The position numbers and the translations under genes are program-made. Shown here piece after piece: positions 45,299-54,717 of a stretch of 64,000 nucleotides of DNA; position 1 is the first letter of the stretch, and every line of letters starts with the position of its first letter. The notes beneath the pieces are model-generated. The model did not search any database. It was not told where the DNA came from and saw nothing but the letters and a program-made list of their open reading frames with translations. The DNA comes from Sambucus nigra (Eukaryota > Streptophyta > Magnoliopsida > Dipsacales > Adoxaceae): assembly GCA_949130495.1 (NCBI GenBank), contig OX422221.1, forward strand, positions 148,823,405-148,887,404, given 5' to 3'.

Positions 45299-46799
45299 TG
45301 ACCGGGCGGAAAAAGTGTGTTCGTGTGAGGACACAATCGTCGTGTGTTTCGCCGCCGCGATACAAAAGAAACCTAAGCTACTACTACACTTGACAAGAAA
45401 GCACAGCGGTAAGTCGGGTATCGTAAATCCACAGGGAGTGATTGAATTTTAGATGTTAACTGTTTTATAACTTCAAGAATAAAAATTGTGTAAAAGAAAT
45501 AAGAAAAGGTGATGTGTGGTTATGGTGACAAAATAAAAGAATAAGTTAACTCTAAATCAAAGTAAAGCGAGGATCGGGATCGCACACACGCATTCACGGG
45601 CTAAACAACTACTAACTAGAATTTCGATTCGAAAACATTTAATCGAGCATTTTCAATTAAGCATAAACATCACGCAATAAGGAATTTAAGCCAAAGTTGC
45701 GAGATTAAACATTTAACGAAAAATGGTCACACACGGATTAAATTCGGATAATCGCTAAAAACGCTAACGTTGCATGACAAAGAAAGTTAAATGCATAATG
45801 ATCCGACTTTAATACGCGAGGTTTCAATTAAATGCGATTTTACACGAAACCCTAAATTTCGAGGTCCGAACCCGAAAATGGCGGAAATGCAATCCCGACC
45901 CTATTTATCTAGGGACTAAGCATGATTAAACTAAATTAAACTAATTAACTAAGAAAACAATAAATAAACACAATAAACTAATTAACAAAGCATGTAAATT
46001 ATCTAGAAAGCAAGAAATAATGGAAAACAAGCTATATTAATGGAGAGGGAAGATGAATAGTCAACATACAATCCACATGGGGTGTCAAACCAAGAGGAAC
46101 TGAAGAAGAACCAAGCAAAACCCCAAAACCCTTACTAAAACTAACCTAAAAACGTTCCTAAACTGATCTCTTGTTATTACAACAAAATTTGGCTTATATA
46201 GTAAGTTGGAATAAAAATAAAGAAGAAAGAAAAGAAGGCAAAATATCTGCAAAAAATAGAGCATCGATCGATCGACCCCTTTGGTCGATCGATCGACCTA
46301 GGCAAAACTTCGACAAATTCAAAAGGTCGATCGATCGACCAGAAGCGTCGATCGATCGATCAAGTAGGGCAGAATGCAGCAGCCTACTGCATTCTTCTTC
46401 TTCTCTTCTCCCTTTCTCCTCTTTTGCTTTCTTGTATTTCCTCCACAAGAAACGCCCTAACTTCTTCGTTATGCATCATAATCGCACACCGTTCGCGGCC
46501 ACGCGAAGCTAGCGAGGAGGGCTAAAACTTCCGTGAGATGTCGGGCCAGGTACCCAAGCTGTGAAAAGACTAAAATTCCCTCGAACGTGCGGTTGTGTAT
46601 GAAACTTCGCCGGAATGCATCCGAACTTCACACTAAGCATCAAAATACCTACAAAAGCTCAATTAACCCCTGCAAAACATGTTATCATAGAAATCCGAGG
46701 TTGTCTGGTTAACGAGCATAAATATAGGGATTAAGATACCCGAGGGGGCTAATAACGCGTAGGTTAATGGGTGAAATACGCAATATTTGTGTCGTATCA
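45299..46799 (-). repeat. 3' LTR of the non-autonomous element
   Basis: A 1501 bp LTR starting TGACCGGGCGG and ending GTCGTATCA. On the minus strand a TATA box (CTATATAAG) lies at 46193-46201. Just upstream of it is a cluster of CGATCGATCG palindromes (46263-46361). Frames encoding SIDRP repeats on both strands are a by-product of this cluster. Confidence 0.92.
46263..46361. promoter_or_regulatory. Palindrome cluster upstream of LTR TATA box
   Basis: Two perfect 16-base palindromes GGTCGATCGATCGACC (46283-46298 and 46325-46340) are flanked by two ATCGATCGATC runs (46263-46275 and 46347-46361). The same set is kept in the other LTR (50945-51042; palindromes 50964-50979 and 51006-51021) although neighbouring bases have diverged. 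They lie 60-170 bp upstream of the minus-strand TATA box. Confidence 0.65.
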
Positions 46800-46812
46800 C
46801 ACCCCCTAACTT
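46800..46812 (-). other. Polypurine tract of the non-autonomous element
   Basis: The minus strand reads AAGTTAGGGGGTG directly before the LTR start TGATACGAC. It lies four bases after a perfect hairpin (46816-46836). Confidence 0.85.
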
Positions 46813-46815
46813 ACA

Positions 46816-46836
46816 CATTGCTAGTCCCTAGCAATG
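46816..46836 (-). other. Hairpin adjoining the polypurine tract
   Basis: Perfect 9-bp arms CATTGCTAG (46816-46824) and CTAGCAATG (46828-46836) enclose a 3-base loop. In the element RNA the hairpin would sit immediately before the polypurine tract. Confidence 0.7.
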
Positions 46837-48876
46837 AAATAGGAAACAACAAGAACTACAAGTAAACCGAAAGCAGGAGAAAGAAAAAAAGTATGGTATA
46901 AAAGCAATAAAAAGATAAGGCCACTTTCGCGGGCAATACGATTGCATTTAGCATATGCAATAAGCCGTTAAACCCCTAGGTTACCCTAGTGGACGAGTGT
47001 CGTCTCGTGAGGGTTTTCAGGGATGGTACCCGCAAACATCACATGGTTTCCTCAAAATATGACCAAACCAACATGCGACAAACTCAACAACAACGAAAAG
47101 GATTTCATACGCATTATTAGCAAAGTGAATGAATTCACACAAAAGTCCAAATCATTAACATTATAGAATGCACCTCATAAAATTGAAACCTTAAAATGGG
47201 AGGGGGGAGTGAGCACATGCAAAGTGTGATTTGGCAAAAACTTAAATAAACCGGATATACATTAAAGCAAGCATATATTCAATCCTCACGAGCATTACGC
47301 TCATCAAGTGAATTCACTCAAAACAGGGAGGTAACACATGGAACATGTGGGCTTAAGAGTAAATGTAAATGGAAACTAGGCCGCACACATGTCACAGAAG
47401 AAGAACGCTATATATAAACTGAAAAACTGTAATCTCAATGAAAGGATATCGCACACTAAAAGAGGCGAAATGCATTTTCACAGATTATCACAACTATTAT
47501 GACTTTTGAATTACATCAACCTAAGATCACATAGGACTTTAATAGGGTTATGATGTAGGTATGGCTAGGGTGCGAAACGAAGGAATGTATGTACGGATTC
47601 AAAGTGTTCGGGATGAAAACTCGGGATAATGGGAGAATGCGTGCAATAATAAAATTGGAAAAACAAGTTCCAAAACGGCATTAGATATATCATCGGGGAG
47701 AGTAATCAAAGCTTATTGAACTATATACACAACATATACAACCTTCTCTTTTCTTTTCTTTTCTTCTTTTTCTCATTTTCTCATTTGTTTTCTTTTGCTT
47801 TTTGCTTTCTCTTTTTCTTCACTTTTTTCACATCACTTTTATTTACTTTTCAAACTCTCATATGCCTAAATTGCAACCGACATCATAAAAACATCATTCA
47901 ATCCCAAGTAACATTCCAAACAAAGGTATGGAAAGTGTATGTATAGTTTATAACTCCAATTTAGAGTTGGTTATGTGAATTTGGGTTATGAAATGAAAGG
48001 CTATATTTAGGCTCAAAGGGGTTAACGAGGGTAAACATATAAGGGCGAGGTCAAGGCTAATATGGGTGATATAACAAAAAGGGCCTATGATCATTTCATA
48101 AAGTTTACGCAATTCTCAAGTCAAAACAATATACGAAAATCATGCTCAAGTAACACATTTCAAGTATGGACTCAATTAATGAACGATCAATGAAAGAATA
48201 GTGAGATTACCAAAGAATTCAACGTTTTCAATGAGAAAAGAATAGTGTATAACACTCATAAATGACGAAAGGTACAAAGCTTACTCGGTGTAAGTATATA
48301 CAATGCAACAAAAGATTACCGAGTTATAAAAATCTTAAACCAAATCAATAGAATATGCTCATGGGATAAAGTTTAATTCATGAAGTTATTCACAATATCA
48401 ATGATTTAAGGACTAAAGTCTAATAACTTCTAAAATCGAGAACATGCATCATTGAGTTGTCTATTGGATCGGGCAATTATTGAAATTTATCACTGGAAAC
48501 AAGGCAAAATGCCCAACAAAGGAGAAAAAAGAAAGAAAATATTTTTGAAAATTTTTCAAATTTTTCACAAAAAGGCATACTTAGTAGTTAAATGTGAGCA
48601 AATCCATGGACTACACATGAAATGGATAGAATATCCTACACTTCCTAACTTAAATGTTGCATTGTCCTTAATGCGCATTAAGAACACAACACAAAGAGAG
48701 GAAAAGAACGATATTACCCAAAATTGGAGCGATCTCCATAAGCGGGAGTCCAAAGGAATCTAGAAAACAAGTTAGTACCGAGCATAGAAAAAACAAATAA
48801 CAAAAAGTTAACTAATTACAGGAAAGAAAGAAAATTAAAAAGCTAACTATTTACAACCTACTATTTACGCTTCACA
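46837..48876 (-). other. Non-coding interior of the non-autonomous element
   Basis: About 2 kb between the polypurine tract and the ORF end. Frames are short. A T/C-rich low-complexity stretch lies at 47740-47850. No coding domain was recognised. Confidence 0.6.
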
Positions 48877-49842
48877 CTAACTATACACTAGAAGTCTAAA
48901 TAGTTGAGGGTCCACCCAAAAAGGGATTTGACTTTGAAAGATCAACGGTGGACCCTCCAAAGAGAACATGCCTCCCGAAAGATATGAATTCCGTTTGAAC
49001 AACGGAAGGCATGTGGGTGGTGAAAAAAGTGAACCATCGCCAATTTGAAATTTTCGGGGGACGATGGGGGATTTGGATAACAAGGGGGACAAGAACACTA
49101 GAGGGCCAAGAAAAATCGATTCATCTCCCAAAGGTTTTTCAAATGGAATGGTAGATGGTGCACACATGAGGATAACATCCATCGAAAACAAGTCCGGTAA
49201 AGAGTCCTCATCGGTAAAAAGTGTAGAAGTTTTAATTTCTACCGACTCATAGGAATCAACCGGTAATTCTAATGGTTCAATCACAGAAAATGAATATGGT
49301 GATAAAACAAATTCAATCTCAATCGACTCATCGTCGGAAGGAGATTGAATTTTGGGGGAGAGAGATGCACACTCGATGAGAAATTCTTCGAAAAATTTAG
49401 GTGAAACACAAGTTTTCACCTCCTCGTTGTTTTGTGCATAAGATTTCATCTCATCGCAAAGTGCACCAAGTCTCATTCCAGCATCATTTAGGCTTTCGAA
49501 ACCTTGGGAGTAAAGAAGAAAATTTTCTTCCAAAGTAGGCTTCCTCGGCTCAAGAGCCTCGGACTCCTCAATTGGTTGAAACTCGTCTTCGAAAGTAATG
49601 AAATAAGAATCATCATTGGATTCCAATAATGAATCCAACTCAAGCTCCCAATAACGATTTTCATTTCGATAAATGTTTTCAAGTCTTTCATTTTCAAGAA
49701 AATCTTGAAAATGGAAAACTTGAAAACTATCCCCAAAGTATGAATCATTAGAATAACCGTAATAACTATAATAGTAGGACATGATTACCTCGTTGTTTGT
49801 AGATGGAGAATCCAAGAAATAAAGTGAGCAACCGTGAATCAA
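48877..49842 (-). CDS. Unrecognised acidic protein of the non-autonomous element
   Basis: A 321-codon frame on the element's sense strand; the more likely start is Met 21 at 49782 (MSYYYSYYGYSNDSYFGD), about 175 bp from the primer site. The product is rich in Asp, Glu, Ser, Phe and Tyr. It has a Tyr-rich N-terminus, an acidic middle with segments such as FEDEFQPIEESEALEPRKP, and a Pro/Leu/Phe-rich C-terminus (FSPPTCLPLFKRNSYLSGG). I see no zinc knuckle, gag, protease or polymerase motif, no signal peptide and no membrane segment. It is the only open frame in the element. I do not recognise the family; a rapidly evolving gag-like or accessory protein is possible. Confidence 0.55.
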   Translation of the reverse strand: MIHGCSLYFLDSPSTNNEVIMSYYYSYYGYSNDSYFGDSFQVFHFQDFLENERLENIYRNENRYWELELDSLLESNDDSYFITFEDEFQPIEESEALEPRKPTLEENFLLYSQGFESLNDAGMRLGALCDEMKSYAQNNEEVKTCVSPKFFEEFLIECASLSPKIQSPSDDESIEIEFVLSPYSFSVIEPLELPVDSYESVEIKTSTLFTDEDSLPDLFSMDVILMCAPSTIPFEKPLGDESIFLGPLVFLSPLLSKSPIVPRKFQIGDGSLFSPPTCLPLFKRNSYLSGGMFSLEGPPLIFQSQIPFWVDPQLFRLLVYS

Positions 49843-49955
49843 AGTTTCTTAGCGCTCAAAGTATGCAAATCCTGCAAAAAGGGTTAAAACAAGGAATACA
49901 AATACAAAAGGAAAAATACTACGAAATAATAAAACAATTACTATCTAAAACACAC

Positions 49956-49973
49956 TCCCCGGCAACGACGCCA
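49956..49973 (-). other. Primer binding site of the non-autonomous element
   Basis: The minus strand reads TGGCGTCGTTGCCGGGGA, six bases from the LTR terminus. It resembles the primer site reported for Athila elements. Confidence 0.85.
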
Positions 49974-49979
49974 TTTTTG

Positions 49980-51480
49980 TGACCAGGCGGAAAAAGTGTG
50001 TTCGTGTGAGGACACAATCGTCGTGTGTTTCGCCGCCGCGATACAAAAGAAACCTAAGCTACTACTACACTTGAAAAGCAAGCACAACGGTAAGTCGGAT
50101 ATCGTAAATCCACAGGGAGTGATTGAATTTTAGATGTTAACTGTTTTATAACTTCAAGAATAAAAATGGTGTAAAAGAAATAAGAAAAGGTGATGTGTGG
50201 GTATGGTGACAATAGAAAAGAATAAGTTAACTCTAAATCAAAGTAAAGCGAGGATCGGGATCGCACACACGCATTCACGGGCTAAACAACTACTAACTAG
50301 AATTTCGATTCGAAAATATTTAATCGAGCATTTTCAATTAAGCATAAACATCACGCAATAGGGAATTTAAGCCAAAGTTGCGAGATTAAACATTTAACGA
50401 AAAATGGTCACACACGGATTAAATTCGGATAATCGCTATAAACACTAACGTTGCATGACAAAGAAAGTTAAACGCATAATGATCCGACTTTAATACGCGA
50501 GGTTTCAATTAAATGCGATTTTACACGAAACCCTAAATTTCGAGGTCCGAACCCGAAAATGGCGGAAATGCAATCCCGACCCTATTTATCTAGGGACTAA
50601 GCATGATTAAACTAAATTAAACTAATTAACTAAGAAAACAATAAATAAACACAATAAACTAATTAAAAAAGCATGTAAATTATCTAGAAAGCAAGAAATA
50701 ATGGAAAACAAGCTATATTAATGGAGAGGGAAGATGAATAGTCAACATACAATCCACATGGGGTGTCAAACCAAGAGGAATTGAAGAAGAACCAAGCAAA
50801 ACCCCAAAACCCTTACTAAAACTAACCTAAAAACGTTCCTGAAATGATCTCTTGTTATTACAACAAAATATGTCTTATATAGTAAGTTGGAATAAAAATA
50901 AAGAAGAAATAAAAGAAGGCAAAATATCTGCAGAAAACAGAGCATCGATCGATCGACCCCTTTGGTCGATCGATCGACCTAGGCAAAACTTCGACAAATT
51001 CGAAAGGTCGATCGATCGACCAGAAGCATCGATCGATCGATCAAGCAGGGCAGAATGCAGCAGCCTACTGCATTCTTCTTCTTCTCTTCTCCCTTTCTCC
51101 TCTTTTGCTTTCTTGTATTTCCTCCGCAAGAAACACCGTAACTTCTTCGTTATGCATCGGAATCGCGCACTGTTCACGGCCACGCCAAGCTAGCGAGGAG
51201 GGATACAACATTCGTGAGATGTCGGGCGAGGTACCCAAGCTATGAAAAGACTAAAAAGCCCTCGAACGTGTTGTTGTGTACAGAACTTCACCGAAATGCA
51301 TCCGAACTTCACACTAAGCATCCAAATACCTACAAAAGCTCAATTAAACCCTGCAAAAAATGTTATCATAGAAATCTGAGGTTGTCTGGTTAACGAGAAT
51401 AAATATAGGGATTAAGATACCCGAGGGGGCTAATAACGCGTAGGTTAACGGGTGAAATACGCAATATTTGCGTCGTATCA
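49980..51480 (-). repeat. 5' LTR of the non-autonomous element
   Basis: A 1501 bp LTR starting TGACCAGGCGG and ending GTCGTATCA, the same length as the left copy. The TATA box on the minus strand is at 50874-50882. Confidence 0.92.
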
Positions 51481-53675
51481 GGAGGAACTGTGGGTCCTGT
51501 GAGTAATTTGATTAAAGCATTTCTATGTAGTTGGGAAGACATGAAAAGCCCCAACAGATTGATGTTAGCTTGAGTTTTCTTCAGTTGATCAAGGATCTTT
51601 CTCTCCTCGATGGTCATTTCTAGCATAGGAAGGTTTTCAACGCCCTTCCCCTTGTCATTTGCTGGTAGCGAGCTTGGAACTTGGTAATGTCTACCACATC
51701 TGGTCATGTGATTTACTGAAGAAGGGAAAAACTTAAATCCAGTTTCCTCATCAATATCAGGTTGTTCTGTCGCCCTGTATATTGCTCCGAGGAGTTCTTC
51801 AAATGATATCATCCCACATATGTCGACTACTGGGCCAGTTCTTCCTAAAGCCTTTTCTTCATTTGAATCTTTGAATTCTTCCACCCAACCGGTGGCAACA
51901 ATTCTATTTTCCACCGTGAAGTCAATGCATTCCATAACTTCAATGGCTTACTTATATAGGCCTTCCCATTCTGTGGGGATATGTGTGATTGAAGGGACCA
52001 AGCACCCTTGTAGCTTCAAAGTGTTAAGTAATTCGGTGATACTTCAAATGTTATTGGTTTTCCTGAATTCTTTTGCCATGATCTAGACAAAATCCTCTAA
52101 GATGACTTCATCGATTGGTACCACATAACTATCTGACAATTCCATACTTCCACTTTCAGAACGGGTACGGACAATGATGCATGCTCTGGTAAGGAGTGAC
52201 AGTGCCTGATCAGCGGGGTTAGTAGGGTGTAGTAGGAAATATGGGAAAATTTAAAGAGGTTTAGGAGGGTATAGGGGTGTGATTTGGGTTGATGGATCGA
52301 AATTCGGGTTTTCTTCTAAGAAGATGGAATTAGTGTGATTTGGGAGTGGGTTATGAGTGGTGTATGGCTTAGGATTGGCTGGTGGGGCGATGTTACCCTG
52401 ATCGATGAGATCTTGGATTATGTTTCGAAGGTGGAAGCATTGGTCAGTGGTATAACTAGCTGTTTGGTGAAAGGCGCAATGAGCATCGGTCTTGAAATTT
52501 CTTGGGAGTGGATTTAGTAATGGTCGTGGATCCAAGGGCTTAATGAGGTTTCGGCTTAACAGGGCTTGGTAAACTTTGGAGAGAGGAGCATGGAGCTCAG
52601 TATATTCCCTTCAAAAGGGGGCAGGGTGACTTTCTGGTGCCCATGATGTGGTTGGTTGAGAGATGTTGTTGATGGTTGAGACTGCGGCACTAACAGGTTT
52701 GTCATATTTTATGGGGGTGAACTGCCCGGACACCTTCTTCGTTTCAACTTCTATTTTGACAAGACCTTCCTCGATTTCTACTCCTGCTTCTCTGAGAGCT
52801 CGAAAGTGGGGGTAGTACTGTCCTCCCATGGTTTCTCGGACATGGGGTAATAAATTCTTCTTCACTATGTTGACTTGTTCTTCCTCAGATGGCCGATTGG
52901 TCATGGTAGTTGCTTTTTCCCTCCATCGGGCTATAAAGTTACTCACGGATTCTTCAGAGTTTAGTTTGAGCAGCTCTAAATCGCGGCGGGTGACCTCAAG
53001 CTCTTCGTTGTATTTGTACTGTGACATGAATTCTCGGGCTACATCCTCCTAGCTGCGAATTCTGGACTCCTCAAGAGATAAAAACCATCAGAGTGCACTA
53101 TCCTTCAAAGTTTGTTGAAATAGTTGGGCCATTACTTCTTCAGAAGCCCCTAGTAGAGTCATGGAATGATAATAACTGCGAAGATGAACAATTGGGGGGC
53201 TACTCCCTCTAAACTTCTCGATATTTGGCATCTTGAACTTCTCGGGTAACCTTGCTTTAGGATAAGGAGACATGTGGGTCTAGTCCATGTAATTTCCAGA
53301 GATTCGAACTTGGTAAAACTTCTTGGTGAGCATCTTGAGATCCTCTTTGACTTTATTCAACTCCTCCTCCTTTAGATCAATGACCACAGGCGGGTTAACC
53401 ATAGCCTGGGAAATATTTGGCATTGGAAGCTGGGCAGGCGGTGGCCCATTGGTAGGAGGGGCACGTGGAGCATGCTGATATTCTTTCGGGACCCAGATAG
53501 GCTCGAGTGGACCCATATCATGAGGGAAAAGGGCCTTGGGCTCTTGAGGAATAGGGACTTGGTTTCGTTGTATTTCTCGGACCTCAGCTTGGAGGTTGTC
53601 AATCTTGTCCATGAGCTAAGCTAGGACTGTCGCCAGATTTGGTTTTATGACTGGTGCTTGATCTGTATTCTCCAT
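51481..53675 (-). pseudogene. T2 gag
   Basis: The start is the ATG complement at 53673-53675 (MENTDQAPVI), followed by an early stop before LMDKIDNLQAEV. Later pieces: KARLPEKFKMPNIEKFRG, FMSQYKYNEELEVTRRDLEL with SVSNFIARWREKA (gag core), and a Tat-type knuckle CAFHQTASYTTDQCFHLR near 52460. The C-terminal part at 51481-51935 (MECIDFTVENRI, later MLEMTIEERKILDQL) leads into protease across the insertion. Several stops separate the pieces. It would have built the particle; it is decayed. Confidence 0.86.
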
Positions 53676-54093
53676 GGAAGATGGGTGGATTCCGGACTCG
53701 GAAGAAGTAGTAGAGGAGCGGATGAAACTCCGAGGTGATTTGACTGAAGACCGAAGCCAATAAGGAGACAGGCTAAGGGCGCGCGATCGACCTGAGAAGG
53801 CGTAGGATGAGATTTATTTTTGAGAAAGGAAGAACTATTTTTGGATTTTTGATAAAAAGGGAGAAATGTTTTTGGAGACGGAACTCAGCATGATTAGTAT
53901 GATTATTATGTTCTCACTTGTATTTAATTCTCCTAAATGCAATTCCGGACAGGACCCGAGCCTGGAAAAGTAGGGGTCTTAATATATGCAAAGCTACGTT
54001 TGGATTTGTAACCAGGCTCGCGGACGGGGTCCCGTTTTAAAAATGCGCAAAAAATGGGAGGTAGGCCGACCCGAAATTTCAGCAGAGTTTCGG
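53676..54093 (-). other. T2 leader, truncated by the plus-strand element
   Basis: Homologous to T1 21581-22090, with fewer copies of the 35-bp unit (53826-53875). The sequence continues to CAGCAGAGTTTCGG and is then cut by the LTR at 54094. Confidence 0.8.
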
Positions 54094-54653
54094 TGTTGAT
54101 ACCAAAATTAATATGCTGATGTGGACGAATCATACAAAGACATTTGTCAATCTACGTGGTACAATAACAACGAGGAAGTTCATTTCCTCGACCAACTCAT
54201 GTTCTCCCCGAGCAAAGAGGATATACCGAGGAACTGCAACACTCCGAGGTACTCTAGCGCTCCGAGGAACTCCTGAGCAACGAGCAACTAAGGCGGTCCG
54301 AGCTGCATCTCGACCGTAGTATTAATGGCCAAAATGTCAACAGTTCAACTATTCATTGAATGTTTATCATCTTGACGCACACGCTGCATTAAATGTATTA
54401 CCCTTTCATATGTATATCATTTAATGTATCAACCCATTCATGTATAGCCTAAGGGCTATAAATACCTTGTATCACCCTCATTCAAAAGGAGGGGAATTTC
54501 TTGACTGAACTTGTAATCGAGAATTCCCAAACACTCAGCAATAACATAACAGTGGACGTAGGCCATTCTTATAAGGCTGAACCACTTTAAAAATCTTTGT
54601 TTCATTTTATCTGTGATTGAATAATTAGAGCGATCTAATTTTTTACATCAACA
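54094..54653 (+). repeat. 5' LTR of plus-strand Tat element
   Basis: A 560 bp LTR with terminal inverted repeats TGTTGAT and ATCAACA. A TATA box (TATAAATA) lies at 54457-54464. The LTR ends three bases before the primer site. Confidence 0.85.
54457..54464 (+). promoter_or_regulatory. TATA box of plus-strand LTR
   Basis: TATAAATA in the context GGGCTATAAATACC. It would start transcription about 160 bp before the LTR end. Confidence 0.7.
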
Positions 54654-54656
54654 GAT

Positions 54657-54674
54657 TGGCGCCGTCTGTGGGAA
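54657..54674 (+). other. Primer binding site of plus-strand Tat element
   Basis: TGGCGCCGTCTGTGGGAA follows the LTR end after three bases. Confidence 0.88.
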
Positions 54675-54717
54675 GCGACTGTTGCTATCGTTTTTCACCA
54701 AAAATCATTTATCATCA

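Larger units (their letters stand above)
45299..51480 (-). mobile_element. Non-autonomous LTR retrotransposon with a single unrecognised ORF
   Basis: A 6182 bp element with 1501 bp LTRs on both sides, a primer site on the minus strand matching the Athila class, and a polypurine tract. The 3.2 kb interior has no protease, RT, RNase H or integrase. It has one 321-codon minus-strand frame. The LTRs differ at roughly 3 percent of sites by eye. It must have been mobilised by enzymes of another element, perhaps of the Athila lineage, as the primer site suggests. It interrupts T2 between gag and protease. Confidence 0.9.
17173..54093 (-). mobile_element. Tandem Tat/Ogre-like elements T1 and T2 sharing one LTR
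   Basis: The order on the plus strand is: LTR1, polypurine complement, minisatellite, antisense PMD gene, gag start, leader, primer site, LTR2, polypurine complement, minisatellite, antisense genes, integrase, RNase H, RT, protease, gag, leader. LTR2 has the T1 primer site on its left and the T2 polypurine tract on its right, so it serves both elements. The primer site (TGGCGACTCTGCTGGGG), the second RNase H domain in T2 and the antisense genes fit the Tat lineage. The expected right-hand LTR of T2 lies beyond the plus-strand element at 54094. Three later insertions (22306-31822, 45299-51480, 54094 onward) interrupt or truncate the array. Confidence 0.82.

Noticed and set aside
46171..46512. 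Frames encoding SIDRP repeats on both strands of the LTR
   Set aside because: They arise from the CGATCGAT palindromes in U3; both strands give similar peptides, as expected for palindromic DNA.
49064..49252. Plus-strand frame inside the unrecognised ORF of the non-autonomous element
   Set aside because: A shadow of the longer minus-strand frame, which lies on the element's sense strand.
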